Part shown: positions 13,742 through 21,113 of the stretch, piece after piece
Position numbering within the stretch: position 1 is the stretch's first letter
Layout: each line of letters begins with the position of its first letter
Source of the DNA: Candidatus Segatella violae
Lineage (GTDB): Bacteria > Bacteroidota > Bacteroidia > Bacteroidales > Bacteroidaceae
Assembly (NCBI GenBank): GCA_002440225.1
Contig: DJSH01000070.1
Coordinates: 64,858 to 85,970, forward strand
Length of the DNA stretch: 21,113 bases
Reading direction: 5' to 3'
The notes under the pieces: model-generated
Told to the model about the DNA's origin: nothing
Seen by the model: only the letters and a program-made list of their open reading frames with translations
The model's database searches: none
Position numbers and translations under genes: made by a program

Positions 13742-16700
13742 ATGAGAAAAAAGACAATGTTTCTCGGCCTGCTCGGTGCAGGTTTGATGTGGATGCCTAC
13801 TTCTGCCATCCTCGCTGCTCAGATGAACAATGCAGCGATGAGCGTTCAGCAGAACCAGGGTATCAAGGGTACCGTGGTGGACGCCACTGGCGAAACCCTT
13901 ATCGGTGCTAGCGTAAAGGTGGCTGGTACAACCAATGGTGCCGTTACCGACCTAGATGGTAACTTTACCTTGAATTGTAAGCCAGGCGCTACACTCGAAG
14001 TGAGCTATGTAGGCTACAAGACTTTGACTGTGAAAGCTGCTAATGGCATGAAAATCACTTTGCACGAGGATGGCAAGGCCTTGAATGAGGTCGTGGTGAC
14101 TGCCCTCGGTATCAAACGCGACCGCAAGGCGCTTGGTTATGGCTTGGAGGAAGTGAAGGGTGAGGAACTCACCAAGGCGAAGGAAACCAACGTCATCAAC
14201 TCCCTCTCTGGTAAGGTGGCTGGTCTCGTGGTGCAGAACACAGCCGGTGGTGCATCTGGTTCTACCCGTGTACTCCTTCGTGGTAATACAGAAATGGCAG
14301 GCAACAACCAACCGCTCTACGTGGTGGATGGTGTGCCTTTGGACAATACAAACTTTGGTAGCGCTGGCGAAGCTGGTGGCTACGACCTCGGTGATGGTAT
14401 CTCTGCCATCAACCCTGACGACATCGAGACCATGACCGTCTTGAAAGGTCCTGCTGCCTCTGCCCTCTATGGTAGCCGTGCTTCCCACGGTGTTATCTTG
14501 ATTACAACCAAGAAGGCTGAGAAGGATAAGATTTCCGTGGAGTACAATGGTTCTTATACCGTAGATACTCAGTTGGCTAAGTGGGATGAAATCCAGGAGG
14601 TGTATGGTATGGGTTACAATGGTGCCCTCCCAACTTCATCTACTTCGGGTACCAACTCTAGTTGGGGTCCTAAGGCAGATGATTTCATGTTCAAGTATTT
14701 CGATGGCGAGGAGCGTCCGTTCATGATGCACCCTAACAATGCGTCCGATTTCTTCCGAACTGGTTTTACTACCCAGAACTCTGCTATCCTTTCCGTCAAT
14801 TCTGGTAAGACAGGTATGCGTTTCTCTGTTACCGATATGCGCAACAAGGACATCCTGCCTAACACCAATATGAGTCGTGATAACTTCAACCTCCGTGTCA
14901 ATACCTCGGCTGGTCCTGTGGATTTCGACTTCACAGCCAACTATACTCGTGAGAAGGTGAAGAACCGTCCTGCATTGGGCGACTCCCAGAGCAATGTGGG
15001 TAAGAACCTCATGACCCTTGCCGGTACCTACGACCAGGCTTGGCTCAAACGCTATGAGGATGCCGACGGCAACTACTCCAACTGGAATGGTAACGACCAG
15101 TACAACAAGAACCCATACTGGGATCTCTACAAGAACAGCAATACATCCGACAAGGACGTGTTCCGTTTCACAGGTAAGGCCATCTGGAACATCGACAAGC
15201 ACCTCAAGTTGCAGGGTACCATCGGTACCGACATCAACAGCATGAACTTCGAGGACTTCATCGCCAAGACCACTCCAGGAACTCCAGCAGGAAAGCTTAC
15301 CGACCAAATCTTCAACAACCGCACATTGAACGCCGAGATTCTCGCCCTCTACAACAACTCATGGGGCGACTTCGATGTCAACGCTACAGCGGGTGGCAAC
15401 ATCTTCAAGGTGAACAACAAGACCACCACCAACGTAGGTCTCAACCAGCAGATGAGTGGTATCCAGAACATCATGAACTATCAGGAGCAGAACACTCGCG
15501 AGAGCATGTACAAGAAGCAAATCAGCTCTCTCTATGCCAGTGCGAGCCTCGGCTACAAGCATACTTACTATTTGGAGGGAACCATCCGTGGTGATAAGTC
15601 ATCTACGCTCCCTACCAACAACAATACATACGTTTACCCATCAGTATCAGGTAGCTTGGTGTTCTCAGAGTTCATCAAGAACAAGAAGATTATCAACTAT
15701 GGTAAGATTCGTGCATCTTGGGCGAAGGTAGGTAGCGATACCGACCCATATCAGTTGGCGCTCAACTATACCACGGGCAAGTACAGCTACTCCGGCTATA
15801 CCATCGGTATGATAGCCAACTCCACCCAGCCAAACAAGGACTTGAAGCCAACCATGACAGGTTCTTACGAACTCGGTTTGGAGATGAAGTTCTTCAATGG
15901 CCGCCTGGGCTTGGATGCCACCTATTACAATCAGAACTCCAAGGACCAAATCTTGAGCTTGGCTTCCACCACCACCTCAGGCTATGCTTACCGCCTCATC
16001 AATGCCGGTGAGATACAGAACAAGGGTGTCGAGATAGCCCTCAACGGTCGTGCGCTCCAAATCAAGGACTTCGCCTGGGACTTGGGTATCAACTTCTCGA
16101 AGAATACCAACAAGGTGAAGTCGCTCACCGATGGCATGGACTACTTCGAGTTAGCCAAGGCAACTTGGTGTGGTGTATCGGTAGGTGCCCAGGTGGGAGA
16201 GAACTACGGTGCCATCCGTGGTCACGACTTCCTCTACAACGACAAGGGACAGGTCATCATCGATGCAGCCACAGGTCTGCCAAAGGTTGACCAGGAAATC
16301 AAGACAATCGGCAACTCCTCTTGGGACTGGACAGGCGGTTTCTACTCCACCTTCACCTATAAGAACTTCCGCCTCTCCGCATCCTTCGATGTGAAGGTGG
16401 GTGCCGACATCTACTCAATGTCTATGCGCTCCGCTTACCAGACAGGTAAGGCAAAGGGAACATTGGCAGGTCGTGAGGAGTGGTACGCTTCCGAGGAGGC
16501 TCGCCAGGCAGCAGGCATGGACATCGCCGCATGGCGTGAGGCAGGCAACTGCAAGGGCTTCGTAGCAGAGGGTGTCATCGACAATGGAGATGGTACTTAT
16601 CGCAAGAACGACATCGCCGTAAATCCTGAGGATTACTGGAAGCATATCGCCACCAGCGTACAGAGCGCCTTCGTCTATGACAACTCTTACGTGAAGTGCC

Positions 16701-16918
16701 GTGAGATTACCTTCGGATACACCTTCCCAGAGAGCATCTTGGGCAAGTATGTGAAGGGCTTGACCGTATCGTTCGTGGCTCGTAACCCATTCATCGTTTG
16801 GAAGAACATTCCTAACATCGACCCAGACTCCAGCTACAATACATCGGGTCTCGGTTTGGAGTATGGCTCGCTGCCATCTCGCAAGAGCTATGGTTTGAAT
16901 GTAAACGTGAAGTTCTAA
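13742..16918 (+). CDS. SusC/RagA-like TonB-dependent oligosaccharide transporter
   Basis: This complete 1058-residue outer-membrane transporter has a signal peptide (about 1-26, ending AILAA), a carboxypeptidase-regulatory-like beta-sandwich (about 40-110: IKGTVVDATGETLIGASVKV, LDGNFTL, SYVGYKTL), a TonB-box-like segment at 115-122 (NEVVVTAL), a plug domain with the SusC hallmark VLKGPAASALYGSRASHGVI, and a long beta-barrel ending in Phe (LNVNVKF). It should import the oligosaccharides released by the GH5 enzyme, with the SusD encoded 21 bp downstream acting as lid. Length fits the family (about 950-1100). It lies in one transcript with GH5 upstream and SusD and the SGBP-like gene downstream. 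Confidence 0.96.
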   Translation: MRKKTMFLGLLGAGLMWMPTSAILAAQMNNAAMSVQQNQGIKGTVVDATGETLIGASVKVAGTTNGAVTDLDGNFTLNCKPGATLEVSYVGYKTLTVKAANGMKITLHEDGKALNEVVVTALGIKRDRKALGYGLEEVKGEELTKAKETNVINSLSGKVAGLVVQNTAGGASGSTRVLLRGNTEMAGNNQPLYVVDGVPLDNTNFGSAGEAGGYDLGDGISAINPDDIETMTVLKGPAASALYGSRASHGVILITTKKAEKDKISVEYNGSYTVDTQLAKWDEIQEVYGMGYNGALPTSSTSGTNSSWGPKADDFMFKYFDGEERPFMMHPNNASDFFRTGFTTQNSAILSVNSGKTGMRFSVTDMRNKDILPNTNMSRDNFNLRVNTSAGPVDFDFTANYTREKVKNRPALGDSQSNVGKNLMTLAGTYDQAWLKRYEDADGNYSNWNGNDQYNKNPYWDLYKNSNTSDKDVFRFTGKAIWNIDKHLKLQGTIGTDINSMNFEDFIAKTTPGTPAGKLTDQIFNNRTLNAEILALYNNSWGDFDVNATAGGNIFKVNNKTTTNVGLNQQMSGIQNIMNYQEQNTRESMYKKQISSLYASASLGYKHTYYLEGTIRGDKSSTLPTNNNTYVYPSVSGSLVFSEFIKNKKIINYGKIRASWAKVGSDTDPYQLALNYTTGKYSYSGYTIGMIANSTQPNKDLKPTMTGSYELGLEMKFFNGRLGLDATYYNQNSKDQILSLASTTTSGYAYRLINAGEIQNKGVEIALNGRALQIKDFAWDLGINFSKNTNKVKSLTDGMDYFELAKATWCGVSVGAQVGENYGAIRGHDFLYNDKGQVIIDAATGLPKVDQEIKTIGNSSWDWTGGFYSTFTYKNFRLSASFDVKVGADIYSMSMRSAYQTGKAKGTLAGREEWYASEEARQAAGMDIAAWREAGNCKGFVAEGVIDNGDGTYRKNDIAVNPEDYWKHIATSVQSAFVYDNSYVKCREITFGYTFPESILGKYVKGLTVSFVARNPFIVWKNIPNIDPDSSYNTSGLGLEYGSLPSRKSYGLNVNVKF

Positions 16919-16939
16919 CTTTTAAAAAAGTAAATTAAA

Positions 16940-18718
16940 ATGAACAATATAATCAAGAAATATATGAGTAAGGGCAGCTTGATGATGGCTTTCGCCCTGA
17001 TGGCGACAGGCACAGCGATGACCTCTTGCTCTGACGATACCTTGAGCAACATCAATACCGACAAGACCAAGGTGAGCGAGCTTGACCCTAACGCACAGCT
17101 GACCACATCTTTGTTGCAGACTTATGGTGACTTTAGTTTGATGGACACCTACCGTAACTATATCTCGGGTTTCACTCAGCACTTCGCTGGTGGTTGGAAC
17201 GTAACCAACTATGCGGGTTCCAATTTCTTCGAGGATGATATCGCTCGTCGTATCTGGGACCGCTACTACGAGGTAAGTATCAAGAATCTCGTGGATGCCA
17301 TCCACAACTCGGAGGACAAGGCAAACCTGAATGCGGCACTTCGCATCCATCGTGTCTATCTCCTTTCTGTGTTGGCAGATACCTATGGCGATATTCCTGC
17401 TTCTGAGGCAGGTTTGGGTTACATCTCTGGTATCTCCACCCCAAAGTATGATACCGTAGAGGATATCTACAACTGGTTCTTCGAGGAGCTTGATGCTTGC
17501 GAGCAGCAACTCGGCACGGGTACCGACCATATCTCTGGCGACGTAACCAGCATGGGTGGCGATGTAGCCAAGTGGAAGAAGTATGCCAACGCCCTTCGTA
17601 TGCGTTATGCCATGAGAATTTCGGATGTAAACCCACAGAAAGCACAGGAAGAGTTTGAGAAGGCTGTGGCTGCCGGCGCCATCGCCAGCGCTGCCGACGA
17701 TGCTTACATCAAGTATGCCGACTCTCCTTATACCTATTATGATGGTGCCAACGACTACGACTTCCGCACCAATGCTTTGGGTGAGATACTGTATGGTCAG
17801 GACGCAACCTCTCCAACCTTCGTAAGTTCGCAGTTGTTCTATCAGTTGCAGAACACCAACGACCCTCGCCTCTACCGCATCTGCCGTCACTACTACAACA
17901 TCAAGCGTAGTCAGGTGAAGCCAGACAAGGAGGAGAACATCGACTTGACCGACGAGATGTTGGCTTACTTCCAGCGTTCTGCAACAGGTGAGGAACCTTG
18001 TAACCCAGGTGCCGCTTGGTATAGTGACTGGATGAATGTTGCTGCCACTTCCGATTTCCCTACTCTCCAGAAGAAGGCTGACATAGATGCCAACAACTAC
18101 GACAACTCGGATTATCGTGCTCGTGCGATGCGTCCATGTTTGAACATCGACTTCGAGGCGCCTTCTTGCCCTGGCGACTTGATGAGCTATGCAGAGGTGG
18201 AATTCCTCTTGGCTGAGGCTAAGACCAAGGGATGGAATGTGGCAGGTGACGCCGAGAGTCATTACGAGGCTGGTGTTCGTGCCAGCATGCAGTTGCTCAA
18301 CAACCATTATCTCACCTCCAATAAGATTTCAGATGCGGAGATCGATGAGTTCATCGCCAACAACAAATTGGGCGACAACCCTAAGGAGACCATCAACACC
18401 CAGGCTTGGATTCTCCACATGATGAATCCTTCCGAGGCTTGGGCAAATATGCGCCGCTCCGATTATCCTGCCATCTTGGATAGAAGTCGTCTTGGTATCT
18501 TCACCAATGGATTTACTTACACCGATTCGGATATGTCGATGCCTACTCGCTTGCGCTATCCTGAGTTGGAGGGTCAGTACAACAGCGTGAACTACAAGGC
18601 TGCCATCGAACGTATGGGTGGTACCGACAACTGGCACTCTAAGTTGTACTGGGACAAGAGCGACATCCATGTACAGGATGAGTTCAATCCTCCATTCGGA
18701 AAGGGATACATTAAGTAA
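16940..18718 (+). CDS. SusD-family glycan-binding lipoprotein (SusD-like_2 type)
   Basis: This 592-residue lipoprotein has its lipobox Cys at residue 30 (AMTSCSDD), followed by acidic residues that favour surface export in Bacteroidetes. Family signs are the TPR-like helices (NLNAALRIHRVYLLSVLADTYGDIPASEA, KWKKYANALRMRYAMRISDV), AEVEFLLAEAKTKGW, and the C-terminal MMNPSEAWANMRRSDYPAIL, which together point to the SusD-like_2 branch rather than the classic RagB branch used by the first SusD in this window. An internal Met at residue 9 could also serve as start; it keeps the whole signal peptide. The gene is 21 bp after SusC and works as its substrate-capturing lid. The ligand is expected to be a beta-glucan oligosaccharide. 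Confidence 0.94.
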   Translation: MNNIIKKYMSKGSLMMAFALMATGTAMTSCSDDTLSNINTDKTKVSELDPNAQLTTSLLQTYGDFSLMDTYRNYISGFTQHFAGGWNVTNYAGSNFFEDDIARRIWDRYYEVSIKNLVDAIHNSEDKANLNAALRIHRVYLLSVLADTYGDIPASEAGLGYISGISTPKYDTVEDIYNWFFEELDACEQQLGTGTDHISGDVTSMGGDVAKWKKYANALRMRYAMRISDVNPQKAQEEFEKAVAAGAIASAADDAYIKYADSPYTYYDGANDYDFRTNALGEILYGQDATSPTFVSSQLFYQLQNTNDPRLYRICRHYYNIKRSQVKPDKEENIDLTDEMLAYFQRSATGEEPCNPGAAWYSDWMNVAATSDFPTLQKKADIDANNYDNSDYRARAMRPCLNIDFEAPSCPGDLMSYAEVEFLLAEAKTKGWNVAGDAESHYEAGVRASMQLLNNHYLTSNKISDAEIDEFIANNKLGDNPKETINTQAWILHMMNPSEAWANMRRSDYPAILDRSRLGIFTNGFTYTDSDMSMPTRLRYPELEGQYNSVNYKAAIERMGGTDNWHSKLYWDKSDIHVQDEFNPPFGKGYIK

Positions 18719-18727
18719 TGGATAAGT

Positions 18728-18755
18728 AAGAATTAATAATTAAGAATTAATAATT
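18728..18755 (+). repeat. perfect 14-bp tandem duplication before the SGBP-like gene
   Basis: AAGAATTAATAATT occurs twice without a gap (18728-18741 and 18742-18755), then AAGG and the ATG at 18760. The array therefore sits in the ribosome-loading region of the next gene. Confidence 0.85.
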
Positions 18756-18759
18756 AAGG

Positions 18760-19758
18760 ATGAATAAGACAATGAAACAATATAAGGGAAAGGTCTTGAA
18801 GGCTTTGATGATGCTCTTCACTGTGAGCTTCGCGCTCACTGGCACATCTGCTTTGACATCTTGTTCTTCTGACGATGACCCATTCTTCACCGTCAGCGAA
18901 GACGACAGTCCACGTATCTTGAACACCGACTTGGCTGATTCCAAGATAGACCGCAAGACGAACTATAAGTTGGAAATCAAGGTGACTCCTGTTCACTATA
19001 CCACGGTGACTTGGTTGCTCGACGGCACTCAGATTGCCGAGGGTACCACCATCGACCAGACTTTGCCAGTGGGTAGCCATGAGTTGAAGATTGTGGCTAC
19101 CACCACCAAGGGCAAGACCACTTCTCGCACCTTGAATGTAACTGTGACTCCTGCTGCCGACGATCCTGCCTTGGGTACCAACGCCATCGAACTTTGGGTG
19201 GCTCCAGGAGAAACCACAACCATCCATAAGTGCAAGAACTTGGGTACCGTACAGAAGGTGCTCATCGGTGGCAAGGAAGCAGCCTTCGAAGTGCTCGAAG
19301 AGGGTACTGCCTTGAAAGTGACAGCACCATCAGACCTTGCCAATGGCGATTACGACATCACATTGGTGGATGGCGAGGGCGTTCAGTTTGCTGGTGGTAC
19401 CATCAAGGTAACCACAGAGGCTCGTCCATCTATGGAGAATACCATCTGGGAAGGTGAGTTTGCCGTGACATGGGGTACTCCATTCGATGCCTTGAAGGAT
19501 ACCTTCCTCTCTAAGGTGAAGGCTGGCACCATCCTCCGTGTCTATGTAGATGGCTCAGGACAGGGTACGGCTACTACGGCTTGGTGGAACAACCTCCTGA
19601 CAGGTAAGGGCGACCCAGAGCGTGGCGACATCATGGTGAATGGTCCTGCTACCTGGGAGTTTGAGTTGACCGACTTGTCTATCCAACTCTTGACAGAGCA
19701 GAACGGTCTCCTCATCGTTGGAGATGGCTATACAGTCAAGAAAGTGACTATTGAATAA
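18760..19758 (+). CDS. SusE/SGBP-like surface glycan-binding lipoprotein
   Basis: This 332-residue lipoprotein has Cys35 in ALTSC, followed by SSDDD, a typical surface-export signal. Three beta-rich parts can be separated: an Ig/PKD-like domain (about 50-130: VTWLLDGTQIAEGTT, VGSHELKIVATT), an IPT/TIG-like domain (about 137-222: APGETTTI, GGKEAAFEVLEEGTALKVTAP, NGDYDITLVDGEG), and a C-terminal beta-sandwich (about 226-332: WEGEFAVTWG, GTILRVYVDGSG, TAWWNNLL, GYTVKKVTIE) that I do not recognise from a named family but which has the exposed Trp residues expected of a carbohydrate-binding module. Position after SusCD is that of SusE or SGBP-B proteins, which hold polysaccharide at the cell surface. 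The glycan-binding role is inferred from position and domain style. Confidence 0.8.
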   Translation: MNKTMKQYKGKVLKALMMLFTVSFALTGTSALTSCSSDDDPFFTVSEDDSPRILNTDLADSKIDRKTNYKLEIKVTPVHYTTVTWLLDGTQIAEGTTIDQTLPVGSHELKIVATTTKGKTTSRTLNVTVTPAADDPALGTNAIELWVAPGETTTIHKCKNLGTVQKVLIGGKEAAFEVLEEGTALKVTAPSDLANGDYDITLVDGEGVQFAGGTIKVTTEARPSMENTIWEGEFAVTWGTPFDALKDTFLSKVKAGTILRVYVDGSGQGTATTAWWNNLLTGKGDPERGDIMVNGPATWEFELTDLSIQLLTEQNGLLIVGDGYTVKKVTIE

Positions 19759-19768
19759 GTTTATGTTG

Positions 19769-19805
19769 AGCCTTCCCTGTTCCTGGTAATAGGGGAGGCT
19801 TTTTT
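19769..19805 (+). terminator. intrinsic terminator between the SGBP-like gene and GH3
   Basis: AGCCTTCCCT (19769-19778) pairs with AGGGGAGGCT (19791-19800) with one G:U pair and a 12-base loop, followed by TTTTT to 19805. It lies 10 bases after the stop codon. It should end or attenuate the GH5-SusCD-SGBP message before GH3. Confidence 0.85.
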
Positions 19806-19884
19806 CTCTGATTTCACCTTATTATATATAATATAATTGAGAATAGTTCGTTTATGAAATAAAAACGACTAAAAAGACATCTTT
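19806..19884 (+). promoter_or_regulatory. AT-rich leader of GH3, no consensus promoter box
   Basis: After the terminator come about 80 bases that include ATTATATATAATATAATTG. No TAnnTTTG match was found; the nearest is TAGTTCGT at 19853-19860. GH3 may be transcribed by read-through past the terminator or from an atypical promoter. Confidence 0.3.
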
Positions 19885-21113
19885 ATGAAGAAAGCATTAT
19901 TATCCCTTTCAATGTTGGCATTGGCCAGTGCTTGCCTGTCCAATTCTCCAGTATTTGCAGCTTCTGCTAGCAACGTAGTCCACACTCCTGTGATTAAGAG
20001 CGACCCAAAGATTGAGGCTCAGGTGGAACAAACCCTGAAGAAACTCACCTTGGAGGAGAAGATAGGACAGATGATGGAATTGGTGACCGACCTCTTCGGT
20101 GCCAACGACAAGAACGGCGTGTTCTATATCGACGAGCACAAGACCGACTCCATCCTCTCTCGCTACAAGATAGGCTCCATCCTCAACGCTCCTAACACTT
20201 GCGCCCCAACTGCCAAGCAGTGGGAGAAGTATATCTCGCAAATCCAGAAGATTTCGATGAAGCGCATCGGCATCCCTTGCGTCTTCGGTCTCGACCAGAA
20301 CCACGGTTCTACTTATACCCAGGGCGGAACCCTCTTCCCTCAGAACATCAATGTGGCTGCCACTTTCAATCGTGAGATCGCTCGTCGTTCGGCTGAGGCT
20401 ACCGCTTATGAGACTCGTGCCGTGAGTGTGCCTTGGACCTATAGTCCTACCGTCGATCTTGGTCGTGATGCCCGTTGGCCACGTATCTGGGAGAACTTCG
20501 GCGAGGATTGCTACCTTAGCAGTGAGATGGGCAAGTCGATGGTCTATGGCTTCCAGGGCAAAGACCCTAACAACATCGACCAGTATCACATCGCCACTTC
20601 GATGAAGCACTTCATGGGCTATGGTGTGCCTTGGACTGGCAAGGACCGTACGCCGGCTTATATCTCTCCTGCCGACTTGCGAGAGAAGCATTTCGCTCCT
20701 TTCTTGGCGGGTATTCAGGCTGGTGCCTTGACTGTGATGGTGAATTCCGCTTCCGTCAACGGTATGCCGATGCACGCCAACAAGGACATCTTGACCGGAT
20801 GGCTGAAGGAAGAGACGGGTTGGGACGGCGTGCTCATTACCGACTGGGCCGACATCAACAACCTCTATACCCGAGAGATGGTGGCTAAGGATAAGAAGGA
20901 TGCGCTCCGCATCGCCATCAATGCCGGTATCGACATGATTATGGAGCCTTACTCTTGCGATGCTTGTGGCTATCTCATCGAGTTGGTCAACGAAGGCAAG
21001 ATTCCGATGAGCCGTATCGACGATGCTTGTCGCCGTGTGCTTCGCATGAAGTATCGCCTCGACCTCTTCAAGAACCCAACCCAGAAGTTGAAGAATTATC
21101 CTAAGTTTGGTGG
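19885..21113 (+). CDS. GH3 beta-glucosidase, N-terminal part (3' end outside window)
   Basis: The frame opens at ATG 19885 and stays open to the window edge, giving 409 codons of an expected 750 or so. The product should release glucose from the non-reducing end of beta-gluco-oligosaccharides in the periplasm. A signal peptide is present (MKKALLSLSMLALASACLSN); cleavage after PVFA is likely, while LASAC at Cys17 allows a lipoprotein reading. GH3 landmarks are LEEKIGQMMEL, GLDQNHGS, YSPTVDLGRDARWPRIWENF, MKHFMGYG, VMVNSASVNGMP, and the nucleophile Asp320 in GVLITDWADI. The acid/base residue lies in the missing C-terminal domain. It completes the breakdown pathway begun by GH5 but is separated from the SGBP-like gene by a terminator. 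Confidence 0.94.
   Translation, partial: MKKALLSLSMLALASACLSNSPVFAASASNVVHTPVIKSDPKIEAQVEQTLKKLTLEEKIGQMMELVTDLFGANDKNGVFYIDEHKTDSILSRYKIGSILNAPNTCAPTAKQWEKYISQIQKISMKRIGIPCVFGLDQNHGSTYTQGGTLFPQNINVAATFNREIARRSAEATAYETRAVSVPWTYSPTVDLGRDARWPRIWENFGEDCYLSSEMGKSMVYGFQGKDPNNIDQYHIATSMKHFMGYGVPWTGKDRTPAYISPADLREKHFAPFLAGIQAGALTVMVNSASVNGMPMHANKDILTGWLKEETGWDGVLITDWADINNLYTREMVAKDKKDALRIAINAGIDMIMEPYSCDACGYLIELVNEGKIPMSRIDDACRRVLRMKYRLDLFKNPTQKLKNYPKFG

Noticed and set aside
16922..18307. Antisense open frame (461 codons) opposite the second SusD
   Set aside because: No recognisable domain; open only because of the codon use of SusD on the other strand.

Overview
The window looks like a piece of a gut or rumen Bacteroidota chromosome, most likely Prevotella/Segatella (P. 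copri-like). The reasons are two SusC/SusD pairs, a one-piece hybrid two-component sensor of the kind that controls polysaccharide utilization loci (PULs), Bacteroidetes-type -7 promoter boxes (TAnnTTTG) ahead of several genes, and lipoprotein signals followed by acidic residues. The genus is an inference from gene style, not from a marker gene. No rRNA, tRNA, CRISPR array, insertion sequence or integrase was seen.

Layout. (1) Positions 1-2546 hold the right-hand end of one PUL: the C-terminal part of a SusC-type TonB-dependent transporter and its complete SusD-type partner. (2) Positions 2547-2755 are a convergent intergenic region with a strong minus-strand hairpin terminator embedded in four degenerate 22-bp repeats. 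(3) Positions 2756-4873 (minus strand) carry an M18 aminopeptidase and an upstream thiamine pyrophosphokinase, probably one transcript. (4) Positions 5074-6225 carry a solitary archaeal-type AAA ATPase, with a large inverted repeat next to its promoter. (5) Positions 6406-7782 carry rmuC, followed by a 12-bp tandem repeat. (6) Positions 7863-12143 carry a 1426-residue hybrid sensor/regulator (HTCS). (7) From 12390 to the window edge is the PUL it probably controls: GH5 endoglucanase lipoprotein, SusC, SusD, a SusE/SGBP-like surface lipoprotein, a terminator, and a GH3 beta-glucosidase cut off by the window edge.

How the second PUL should work (inference from families): the surface GH5 enzyme cuts a beta-glucan-type polymer, SusD and the SGBP-like protein hold the oligosaccharides, SusC imports them, the GH3 enzyme releases glucose, and the HTCS senses a breakdown product in the periplasm and activates the promoter upstream of GH5. 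GH5 plus GH3 suggests a beta-glucan (mixed-linkage glucan, cello-oligosaccharide or glucomannan), but the substrate cannot be fixed from this window.

The most unusual signals are serine/acid-rich low-complexity insertions in three unrelated proteins (SusD of the first PUL, the M18 peptidase, and both linkers flanking the receiver domain of the HTCS, the last two sharing an exact 20-bp in-frame DNA repeat); the 22-bp repeat array at 2669-2756; and short tandem repeats that sit just upstream of three PUL-related start codons.
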